A DNA stretch of 5,032 bases from an uncultured Chromatiales bacterium (GTDB taxonomy: Bacteria > Pseudomonadota > Gammaproteobacteria > Steroidobacterales > GCA-2729495). How positions within the stretch are numbered: the first letter of the stretch is position 1; every line of letters begins with the position of its first letter. The position numbers and the translations under genes are program-made. Where the stretch lies: positions 1 through 5,032 of the forward strand of contig CAJXQV010000113.1 in assembly GCA_913058165.1 (NCBI GenBank), given 5' to 3'. This document shows positions 1 to 5,032 of the stretch, one piece after another. Under the pieces are notes generated by a model. It saw nothing but the letters and a program-made list of their open reading frames with translations, was not told the origin of the DNA and made no database searches.

Positions 1-47
1 GAAAAAAGCAGTAAGCATTGCTCACAGTGTAAAATAATCCGACAACT

Positions 48-72
48 TACCGCAATAACAATGCAAGCGGTA
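48..72. repeat. Inverted repeat, 6-bp arms
   Basis: TACCGC at 48-53 and GCGGTA at 67-72 are perfect inverted copies separated by 13 bases. No T-run follows on either strand, so it is not an obvious terminator. It could be a protein-binding site or chance. Confidence 0.3.
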
Positions 73-107
73 GGCAAATGAGGCCTCTGCATTTCTGGCG
101 GCACCTC

Positions 108-122
108 TAGGGCGGGGCCCTA
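108..122. repeat. GC-rich hairpin, 6-bp stem with 3-base loop
   Basis: TAGGGC (108-113), GGG, GCCCTA (117-122) form a perfect 6-bp stem. No run of T follows on either strand, which argues against a classical Rho-independent terminator. The function is unknown. Confidence 0.35.
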
Positions 123-176
123 TGTTAATCCGCAAGCATGCTTCTGCTATAGCCATCTCCACAATCGCATGCCAAT

Positions 177-199
177 AAAAAACCCGCATTGGACGGGCT
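177..199 (-). terminator. Weak Rho-independent terminator-like hairpin
   Basis: Read on the minus strand, AGCCCG (199-194) can pair with CGGGTT (186-181) around a 7-base loop, four GC pairs plus one GT and one AT. A run of six T (182-177) overlaps the end of the stem. The form is that of a small intrinsic terminator, but no minus-strand gene is visible upstream of it, so it may be a leftover or chance. Confidence 0.25.
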
Positions 200-200
200 C
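181..200 (+). repeat. Imperfect direct repeat, copy 1
   Basis: The 20 bases at 181-200 closely match 661-680. Both start AACC, share GCAT in the middle and end in the identical 10-mer GGACGGGCTC. They differ by one extra C in this copy and T versus GC after GCAT. The copies lie 480 bases apart and bracket the degraded reading frame. Confidence 0.4.
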
Positions 201-286
201 GTTCTGCTTATTGTGCTTGGTGATGCTCCGCCCTTCCGAAGCTTACTCATGCCCAGCAGATAGCCGGGCAATTAGCCATTCAAAGA

Positions 287-600
287 ATGCTGGTGGCGGC
301 TTTGGCACTTTCAATATACAGGCCTCTGGTACCGGCAGCACACGATCTGCTCTGCTGAGCTTGAGTATTACTGGAGTCGTTGGCGATAGCATTTATGATT
401 ATGCTATCGGAAACGCGGATGAAACCGATGAGTTTTATGCTGCAAAAATACTGGCTATGGCGATAAATTTGCCAGAAATGCTAGCGGTAAGCTTGCCGGT
501 TCGACGGCAGTGCCAATTCCACCCGCGGCTGACTGTTCGTTTCTGTTCTTGCAGCATTAGCGTGGATCAGTCGAAAGCAAACCGTCTCATTAAAACCTAA
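287..600 (+). pseudogene. Remnant of a small exported protein with a C-terminal VPxxPA-type sorting signal
   Basis: No single frame gives a convincing protein, but three frames read in turn do. From 287, one frame gives MLVAALALS, like the hydrophobic core of a signal peptide. From about 313, the next frame gives NIQASGTGSTRSALL and continues to DETDEFYAAK near 447. From 447 a third frame gives NTGYGDKF and then STAVPIPPAA up to 530. From 533 the first frame resumes with LFVSVLAALAWI followed by SRKQ. A VPxPxA motif, a hydrophobic helix and a basic cluster form the three-part signal of PEP-CTERM/VPxxPA-sorted surface proteins. Each switch fits loss of one base, the second inside an A-run at 444-448. 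The frame open at 169-600 covers only the middle part correctly. No homologue was recognised. The ends are approximate and the repair is my inference; a real small gene in the 169 frame is the alternative. Confidence 0.42.
384..409. repeat. Perfect 9-bp inverted repeat with 8-base loop
   Basis: CGATAGCAT (384-392) and ATGCTATCG (401-409) are perfect inverted copies around TTATGATT. The repeat lies inside the degraded reading frame. No T-run follows. It could be an operator-like site or a hairpin, or a coincidence of the coding sequence. Confidence 0.4.
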
Positions 601-660
601 ACTGTCTTTCAGGCCGGATCGCCCCTGGAGTAAACGCCTGCCTAGACATGATACCTTGAC

Positions 661-680
661 AACCGCATGCGGACGGGCTC
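661..680 (+). repeat. Imperfect direct repeat, copy 2
   Basis: This is the partner of 181-200, sharing AACC, GCAT and the 10-mer GGACGGGCTC. It lies in the leader of the NmrA-like gene, about 100 bases before its ATG. Confidence 0.4.
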
Positions 681-732
681 CCCACAGCCTATAACGTGTA
701 CAATGACATCCCACTCCAACTTATCGAACAAG

Positions 733-750
733 CGGAACCCTGTTCCGGAA
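733..750. promoter_or_regulatory. Candidate operator palindrome before the NmrA-like gene
   Basis: CGGAAC (733-738), CCT, GTTCCG (742-747) form a perfect 6-3-6 inverted repeat. It overlaps the 8-base palindrome TTCCGGAA (743-750). It sits about 30 bases before the ATG at 777, where a repressor or activator site would be expected. I could not assign a convincing sigma-70 promoter: TATAAC at 690-695 and TACAAT at 699-704 resemble -10 boxes but lack a good -35 at proper spacing. No T-run follows, so it is not a terminator. The regulator is unknown and none is encoded in the window. Confidence 0.4.
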
Positions 751-762
751 AGCATTTAATTT

Positions 763-768
763 AAAGGA
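763..768 (+). promoter_or_regulatory. Ribosome binding site of the NmrA-like gene
   Basis: AAAGGA ends 8 bases before the ATG at 777. This supports that start, which leads directly into the first beta strand of the Rossmann fold. Confidence 0.7.
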
Positions 769-776
769 TACAACGT

Positions 777-1634
777 ATGATCTTGCTGACAGGTATTACT
801 GGCAATAACGGCGGCGCAACCGCAAACGCTTTATTGGAAAAAGGTGTTAAGTTCCGGGCATTGGTCCGCGACCTCGACAAAGCGTCCGATTGGGCCGATA
901 AAGGCGTTGAGCTCGTGCAAGGCGATTTAAGTGACCCCGCCTCAATAACGGCTGCACTCGACGGCATTCATCGCGCCGTACTGATCCTGCCAAACGGCGA
1001 AGAGCAGGAAAGCCTTGAAGCTTCATTTATCAACACAGCCAAGGAAGCGGGACTGCCCTGGATTATTAAGCTTTCTTCACCCGAAGCCGTTCGTGGCACC
1101 ACCAGCCCGATACCGCTGGCACACATCGCCGGCGAAGATGCGATTATGGCCTCCGGCATGAACTGGACCTTTGTGCGCCCAAGCTTTTTTATGCAGAACT
1201 TCCGCAGCTCAATCGGTGCAGCTCGGTCTGGCGGAAAATTGTCTATGCCCATGGGTAACGGTGATGTAGTCGTCACTGACACCGCCGACGCGGGTGCTTT
1301 TATTGCCCACGTCCTTACGACTGAGGATTCCACAGCCCACTACGGCCAGTACTACGACATCACCGGCCCTGATACGGTTCTGACGTTTCAAGACATTGCC
1401 AATGTTATTGGTGAAGTCATCGATGCGAAGGTTGAATACGATGACTGCGATGCCGCTGCTTATCAGGAAGCCATCCGCCCGTATCACAAGAATGAATGGC
1501 ACTCGGATGCGGTGGCCTACCTATTCGCCGAGATTGCCAATGGCAACACGCCGGGTCATAAAACATCTACCTTTCAGGACATGATGGGTCGACCAGGCAA
1601 ATCGTTGAAAGAATACCTCCAGGAAGTTTCTTAG
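777..1634 (+). CDS. NmrA/QorB-like NAD(P)-binding atypical SDR oxidoreductase
   Basis: The 285-residue protein is an intact atypical short-chain dehydrogenase of the NmrA type, close in length to E. coli quinone oxidoreductase QorB. The N-terminus carries the Rossmann glycine motif GxxGxxG (G6, G9, G12). ALVRD at 28-32 ends the second strand, and an Arg there usually favours NADP(H). QGDLSDP at 48-54 is the usual loop binding the adenine side. KLSSPEA (98-104) and the stretch from H116 through SGMNWTFVRP (126-135) to FFMQN (137-141) are family signatures. The classical SDR YxxxK catalytic pair is not seen, as expected in this family. The protein should be soluble, since there is no signal peptide or membrane segment. 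Its substrate cannot be told: members reduce quinones or azo dyes, or act as redox sensors without catalysis. It appears monocistronic, with a terminator 33 bases after the stop. It converges on the molybdoenzyme operon, so a shared function is not implied. Confidence 0.88.
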   Translation: MILLTGITGNNGGATANALLEKGVKFRALVRDLDKASDWADKGVELVQGDLSDPASITAALDGIHRAVLILPNGEEQESLEASFINTAKEAGLPWIIKLSSPEAVRGTTSPIPLAHIAGEDAIMASGMNWTFVRPSFFMQNFRSSIGAARSGGKLSMPMGNGDVVVTDTADAGAFIAHVLTTEDSTAHYGQYYDITGPDTVLTFQDIANVIGEVIDAKVEYDDCDAAAYQEAIRPYHKNEWHSDAVAYLFAEIANGNTPGHKTSTFQDMMGRPGKSLKEYLQEVS

Positions 1635-1667
1635 TGCTTGCAAGCCTGAAACAGTAAAGCCAACACA

Positions 1668-1695
1668 AAAAAGGCCCGCGCAAGCGGGCCTTTTT
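1668..1695. terminator. Bidirectional Rho-independent terminator
   Basis: A GGCCCGC/GCGGGCC stem (1673-1679 and 1684-1690) with a GCAA loop is flanked by A6 on the left and T5 on the right. It works as an intrinsic terminator in both directions. The A and T tracts can extend the stem to 12 bp. It lies between two convergent genes (stops at 1634 and 1724) and should end both transcripts. An outer 8-bp inverted pair, CTGAAACA (1646-1653) and TGTTTCAG (1699-1706), encloses the whole element. Confidence 0.93.
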
Positions 1696-1723
1696 GCATG
1701 TTTCAGCAGTTAAAAAGTAGTGC

Positions 1724-2566
1724 TTAGGCCAATTCCAGCACACCCAAATAAACGCTGTCGGCGCCAAGCTCAAAAGACTTCGCCAGTTTGCCCGTTGAAC
1801 CACTAACTTCCAGTTCATACGTGCCGCTGCTTGGCTCCAACTTGTCGATTTTGAACTCACCAAAGATATCGCTGGTCACACGCCCTACTTCACTGCCGTC
1901 CTTTTTAAGGACAACTTCGGCGCCATCGATGCACTCATCAACACCATCGATAAGTCCGGCCACGGAGCCACCAACAAAGCACGTGGTAAAGAAGTGCATG
2001 TTCTTGTAGTAAACACGTGGTTTAGTGCCGAGCTCTGGCTGCAACACTTCGAGACCTTCTTCTGCCACCATTTTTTGCATCTCAGAGTCGGACACTTTCA
2101 CTGACCGGAATACATCCGTAGGACACTGCTGTTCTTCACGGGTTTCCTTCCAGCCGGCGTCAAACAAATGCGCATCAAAAATCCAGGCTTGCGGCAGTTC
2201 CAGCTCTTCGTTCCAACTGATAGAACCGTAGGGGCAGGACTCAACAATATCCTTACGGCCTTTCGCCTTCACGGGATCAATAATCACAATGCCATCGGCA
2301 CGCTTTTTAACCGCGTCACCGCCAACTTTCATGCAGGGTGCATCATCGCAGTGATTGCACATAGTGGGCATAAAGTGAGCGTCAACAATCGGATAAGCAC
2401 CTCGTTCTTTACGTTCGATATCGAGCCAATTCGCACCCATCGCTGGTTGCTCAGCCGCATAACCGGGGAAGTCATTACCGGTATGCTCATCTTTAACCGC
2501 AAGAAAACAACCGCGGCAGTTATTGCAGCGCTCGATATCAACAATCATGTTCCATTTCTTAGCCAT
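1724..2566 (-). CDS. Transhydroxylase-type iron-sulfur small subunit with a reduced cluster set
   Basis: The 280-residue protein is the electron-transfer subunit of the adjacent molybdoenzyme. It resembles the beta subunit of P. acidigallici pyrogallol-phloroglucinol transhydroxylase (about 275 residues), including the linker stretch EEGLEVLQPELGTKPRVYYKN (169-189). Ferredoxin-like ligands are C14, C17, C20; C70, C73, C78; C111 (in CPYG); and C148 (in CPT). The C-terminal part, about 198-280, is a beta-rich Cna_B-like domain (GAEVVLKKDG, then FGEFKIDKL) as in the Pelobacter protein. By the usual pairing, C14/17/20 with C148 and C70/73/78 with C111 hold two [4Fe-4S] clusters. The four ligands of a third are gone: V24, W128, D131 and about E144 stand in their places. 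There is no Tat or Sec signal, so it is cytoplasmic. The start at 2566 is chosen for the strong ribosome binding site and the MAKKWNMIVD beginning; an in-frame ATG at 2617 lies inside the upstream gene and is less likely. Confidence 0.85.
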   Translation of the reverse strand: MAKKWNMIVDIERCNNCRGCFLAVKDEHTGNDFPGYAAEQPAMGANWLDIERKERGAYPIVDAHFMPTMCNHCDDAPCMKVGGDAVKKRADGIVIIDPVKAKGRKDIVESCPYGSISWNEELELPQAWIFDAHLFDAGWKETREEQQCPTDVFRSVKVSDSEMQKMVAEEGLEVLQPELGTKPRVYYKNMHFFTTCFVGGSVAGLIDGVDECIDGAEVVLKKDGSEVGRVTSDIFGEFKIDKLEPSSGTYELEVSGSTGKLAKSFELGADSVYLGVLELA

Positions 2567-5032
2567 TACGCTGCCTCCACCGGTGCTGCCGGTTTCCAGG
2601 TATCGATACCCGTCCACTTCTCGACTTCGATAAGCGTGCCGTTTGGACGAATACCATGAGCCTTAGTGGTGATGGGCTTACTGGGGTTAAGCACGTTCAC
2701 GCAACCACCCAAGTCGGTGGACTTACCCGGTTCGCCGGCAGGCCTATATTCGGCAGATGCTGTCGGTGCACTAATCACGCCCGGACGCAGCCGGTCAGTG
2801 ACTTGTGCAGCGCAGACTACAGAACCACGATCGTTGAAAAGACGAATCAGGTCATCGTTTTTAATGTCACGTGCTTCCGCATCCTCGCGACTGAGACGAC
2901 AGGTCAGATAATGATGGTCACCCACTTTCACGCGATGTTCGCGAATATCACGCAAGAAACAACCTTCATCATCACCCATCAAATGGAAAGGATAACGTGA
3001 ATGCGGTGTCAACAATCGCAGCGTATATTTTGCCGCAACTTCCGGTTCGTTCTCCGCATTCTCGAAAGTCTTTATGTACTTATTAACCGGCGGACGCTCG
3101 GGATCGTCGAAACGCTTCAACGTAGTCGGCACGAACTCATACTTGCCGGATGGCGTCTGCAATCCTTCGCCGTAGTTCTCGACGTAATCAGAAGGCAACG
3201 GATAAGGTTCCGGCACGTCTTTCTTTCGACCTTCGTAGAACCAATTCAGGCCAAGCGGCGGACGTGATTCTTCAGGCTCGTGTGGCACAACGAAGTAGCC
3301 TTTCTTCAGGAACTTCCGCCACGACATCGTTTTAACCGCATCCGAAGATTCATAGGCGCGCTTGCACCACTCGAGCTCGGAGTTACCGCCCTCAGAGTAC
3401 ACAGCACCCAGATTCATTCTCTCTGCAATCATCAGGAAGATATCGTAGTCAGACTTAGACTCCCCCTGCGGCTCAATAGCCTTGTGCTGCATCGAAATCA
3501 CTCGATGATTATTCATCGAGTACATGTGATGCACATAGCCAGGACCCACGTTGAGCCACTCGCCAATATCCCAGCGCTCAAATACCGTGCAGGCCGGCAG
3601 AATGACGTCTGCAAACTTCGTCTCACCTTCCCACCAAACCGACTGGTTAACGACGAACTTCAGGTTCTCATGCTGGTACATATTGATCCAGCGATTCGAA
3701 TCGACCTGAGTACCGATCGACGAACTGCCGTACTTGTAAAGCATTTCAACCTTCACATGACCCGGCGACGGATACCCGATGGGGAAGAACTGCCCAACGA
3801 CGGAATCGACGGCGGTCACGTAACCCAACTTGGGCTTACCCATAATCGCTTCGGGTAGCCACATTCGCGGAATCACCTGCTTCACCGAGTTCATCGTCAC
3901 GATGTGCGGCATCCGCTGATAGTTGTTGGTGGAGTTGGCGCTGTAAGCCAGGTCTCCCGACATACTGCCCTCGGCGTAGCCCGGGAAGTAGAAATTCATA
4001 TCCACCGGCGCACCAAACTGCAGGTTGCCGAAGTTAGAGCCCTCACTGCCCATGCCCTGCATGGCGCCAAGGATGGTCATCATTCGCGCCCATTGAGCAC
4101 CTGTGGGCCCACGACAGGCGCCACCCAGACCAATACCCCAACCACCAGCACCGAGATAGGTTTTCTTACTCGCCCATTCGCGTGCGAGTGCGCGGCACTC
4201 GCGAGCCGGGATACCGGTTTCCTTTTCGGCCCATTCGGGTGTTTTAGGAATACCGTCATCTTCGCCCAGCACGTGCGCTTTCCACTCTTCGAAACCTGTG
4301 CTGCGTTTTTCGACGAATTCTTTGTCGTAAGTGTCTTCAGTAATCCAGACGTAAGTTAGTGCCTGAGCAAATGCAGGGTCGGTACCCACCTTTGGTGAAA
4401 TCCATTTGCCACCGAGATGTGCTGCGGTGTGGTTCAAATAAGGATCGATGTGCACCATCTTGATGCCCAACTCTTTTGCCCAGCGACGGCGTTGAGTGCC
4501 TTCAAACCCGTAACTTGCATCCGGGTCACTCGACCAGAACACCATCATATCGGCATTCTTCAAGCAATCTTCAATAGTGCCGTACGGTTCGGTCGCACCC
4601 AAACGCATACTGTTACCCCAGTGATGCTGCGCGCCCCAAAACCAGCCTTCCCAGCTATCCGGAGAGTGCATCAACTTAGTCACGCCAATGAGATTCCAGA
4701 AGCGGTTAAAGGCAGACAGGTAGTGACCGAGGTTGCCCCACTGATGGTGAGAGCCGTTGGCGACGGCAATCGCACCCGGACCGACGGCCTTGGCGCGTTT
4801 CATTTCGCTGGAAACGATATCAATCGCTTCTTCCCACTCGATCTCTACGAATTCAGACTTACCGCGGTTCTGGATATTGCGCTCGCCTTTGTGATCGAAG
4901 TCGACGCGCTTCATCGGTTTCAGAATTCGACCTTTCGAATAGACCATCGATTTTTGACAGGCGCCATGTGCTGCCAACGTGGTTTTACGCGGTGGCTTAA
5001 ACTCTTTGCCACGCGCTTTAATGGTGTAGGAA
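2566..5032 (-). CDS. Pyrogallol-phloroglucinol transhydroxylase-like molybdopterin large subunit (5' end missing)
   Basis: The frame is open to the right edge and gives 821 visible residues. By comparison with the 875-residue Pelobacter AthL, about 40 N-terminal residues are outside the window. It is a DMSO-reductase-family protein binding bis-MGD molybdenum. Counted from the TTG at 4977 as residue 1, the visible motifs are GSHHQWGN (75-82), PDSWEGW (106-112), FWSSDPD (147-153), VHIDP (175-179), GGACRGPTGAQWAR (285-298), FYFPGYAEG (329-337), QSVWWEGE and the C-terminal MGD-contact region around GGCVNVL. These match the Pelobacter active site: H77 for His144, D107 for Asp174, S108 for the Mo-ligand Ser175, Y334 for Tyr404. 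At the Tyr152 position there is H85, with Y86 next to it. No CxxC iron-sulfur motif is visible in this chain, as in AthL. The Pelobacter enzyme transfers a hydroxyl between polyhydroxybenzenes. Resorcinol hydroxylase RhL is a plausible alternative, and the true substrate is unknown. It is cotranslated with the small subunit. The TTG at 4977 is not the start, because family-like residues (IKARGKEFKPPRK) continue upstream of it. Confidence 0.87.
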   Translation of the reverse strand, partial: SYTIKARGKEFKPPRKTTLAAHGACQKSMVYSKGRILKPMKRVDFDHKGERNIQNRGKSEFVEIEWEEAIDIVSSEMKRAKAVGPGAIAVANGSHHQWGNLGHYLSAFNRFWNLIGVTKLMHSPDSWEGWFWGAQHHWGNSMRLGATEPYGTIEDCLKNADMMVFWSSDPDASYGFEGTQRRRWAKELGIKMVHIDPYLNHTAAHLGGKWISPKVGTDPAFAQALTYVWITEDTYDKEFVEKRSTGFEEWKAHVLGEDDGIPKTPEWAEKETGIPARECRALAREWASKKTYLGAGGWGIGLGGACRGPTGAQWARMMTILGAMQGMGSEGSNFGNLQFGAPVDMNFYFPGYAEGSMSGDLAYSANSTNNYQRMPHIVTMNSVKQVIPRMWLPEAIMGKPKLGYVTAVDSVVGQFFPIGYPSPGHVKVEMLYKYGSSSIGTQVDSNRWINMYQHENLKFVVNQSVWWEGETKFADVILPACTVFERWDIGEWLNVGPGYVHHMYSMNNHRVISMQHKAIEPQGESKSDYDIFLMIAERMNLGAVYSEGGNSELEWCKRAYESSDAVKTMSWRKFLKKGYFVVPHEPEESRPPLGLNWFYEGRKKDVPEPYPLPSDYVENYGEGLQTPSGKYEFVPTTLKRFDDPERPPVNKYIKTFENAENEPEVAAKYTLRLLTPHSRYPFHLMGDDEGCFLRDIREHRVKVGDHHYLTCRLSREDAEARDIKNDDLIRLFNDRGSVVCAAQVTDRLRPGVISAPTASAEYRPAGEPGKSTDLGGCVNVLNPSKPITTKAHGIRPNGTLIEVEKWTGIDTWKPAAPVEAA
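2574..2578 (-). promoter_or_regulatory. Ribosome binding site of the small-subunit gene
   Basis: GGAGG on the minus strand ends 7 bases before the ATG at 2566. It lies inside the last codons of the large-subunit gene. The stop TAA (2568-2566) shares its last A with the ATG (TAATG), which suggests translational coupling and equal subunit production. Confidence 0.75.

Larger units (their letters stand above)
1..286. other. Intergenic stretch without an intact gene
   Basis: I find no convincing coding region here in any frame. Reading frames are short and none has a good ribosome binding site. The stretch holds three compact inverted repeats: 48-72, 108-122, and the perfect 10-base palindrome AAGCATGCTT at 134-143. 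It also holds a weak terminator-like hairpin on the minus strand (177-199). A frame open from the ATG at 169 runs to 600. Its ATG has no purine-rich site upstream, and its product resembles a secreted protein only in its middle, so I treat it as part of the remnant described at 287-600. No tRNA, rRNA or known riboswitch was recognised. Confidence 0.5.

Noticed and set aside
1..25. A terminator at the left edge (AGCA...TGCT before a T-run on the minus strand)
   Set aside because: The stem is only 4 bp and AT-rich at its base, too weak to support.
169..600. An intact 143-residue gene starting at the ATG at 169
   Set aside because: The ATG has no Shine-Dalgarno site and lies next to a hairpin with an A-run. 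The last 40 residues look unlike a protein, while neighbouring frames carry a recognisable sorting tail.
656..695. TTGACA at 656-661 with TATAAC at 690-695 as a sigma-70 promoter
   Set aside because: The spacer is 28 bases, far from the usual 16-18, and no -10-like sequence lies at the right distance from TTGACA.
481..714. A minus-strand 77-residue frame
   Set aside because: There is no ribosome binding site, the Cys/Arg-rich composition is unlike a real protein, and it overlaps the plus-strand remnant.
3280..3858. A plus-strand frame of 192 residues and similar ones at 2168-2659, 2656-3000 and 3904-4359
   Set aside because: They lie antisense within the molybdoenzyme genes, have His/Arg-rich unrecognisable products and lack ribosome binding sites. 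They are shadows of the minus-strand coding sequence.
2566..4977. A start of the large subunit at the TTG at 4977
   Set aside because: The frame stays open to the window edge, and the residues upstream match the family N-terminal region, so the true start is outside the window.
1..5032. CRISPR array, tRNA, rRNA, insertion sequence or phage genes
   Set aside because: No regularly spaced repeats, cloverleaf, transposase-like protein or terminal inverted repeats were seen.

Overview
The window is a bacterial chromosomal fragment of moderate GC, roughly half by eye, with compact genes, clear Shine-Dalgarno sites and a Rho-independent terminator. A proteobacterium, perhaps gammaproteobacterial, fits the gene types and the remnant of a VPxxPA-type sorted surface protein. 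Nothing in the sequence fixes the lineage.

Layout. Positions 1-776 hold no intact gene. This stretch contains several short hairpins and what looks like the frameshifted remnant of a small exported protein (about 287-600). It ends in the leader of the next gene, with a tight palindrome that could be an operator. Positions 777-1634 (+) encode an intact 285-residue NmrA/QorB-like NAD(P)-binding protein. A strong bidirectional terminator (1668-1695) separates it from a convergent two-gene operon on the minus strand. That operon consists of a molybdopterin oxidoreductase large subunit (2566 to beyond the right edge) and its iron-sulfur small subunit (1724-2566). They are joined by a TAATG stop/start overlap with a strong Shine-Dalgarno site just upstream.

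The minus-strand pair is the main content. Both subunits resemble, along their whole visible length, the pyrogallol-phloroglucinol transhydroxylase of Pelobacter acidigallici (AthL/AthS). That enzyme is a cytoplasmic DMSO-reductase-family Mo enzyme that moves hydroxyl groups between polyhydroxybenzenes. The large subunit keeps the Mo-ligand Ser and the catalytic His, Asp and Tyr. However, it has His where the Pelobacter enzyme has a second active-site Tyr (Tyr152). The small subunit has lost exactly the four cysteines expected to hold one of the three [4Fe-4S] clusters and keeps all eight ligands of the other two. The pair is therefore probably a divergent branch with another phenolic or hydroxylated substrate, or another electron route. 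Resorcinol hydroxylase (RhLS) is the obvious alternative relative. No other aromatic-degradation gene is visible to identify the pathway.

Comparisons with the Pelobacter enzyme rest on my memory of its sequence and structure. No alignment or search was run.
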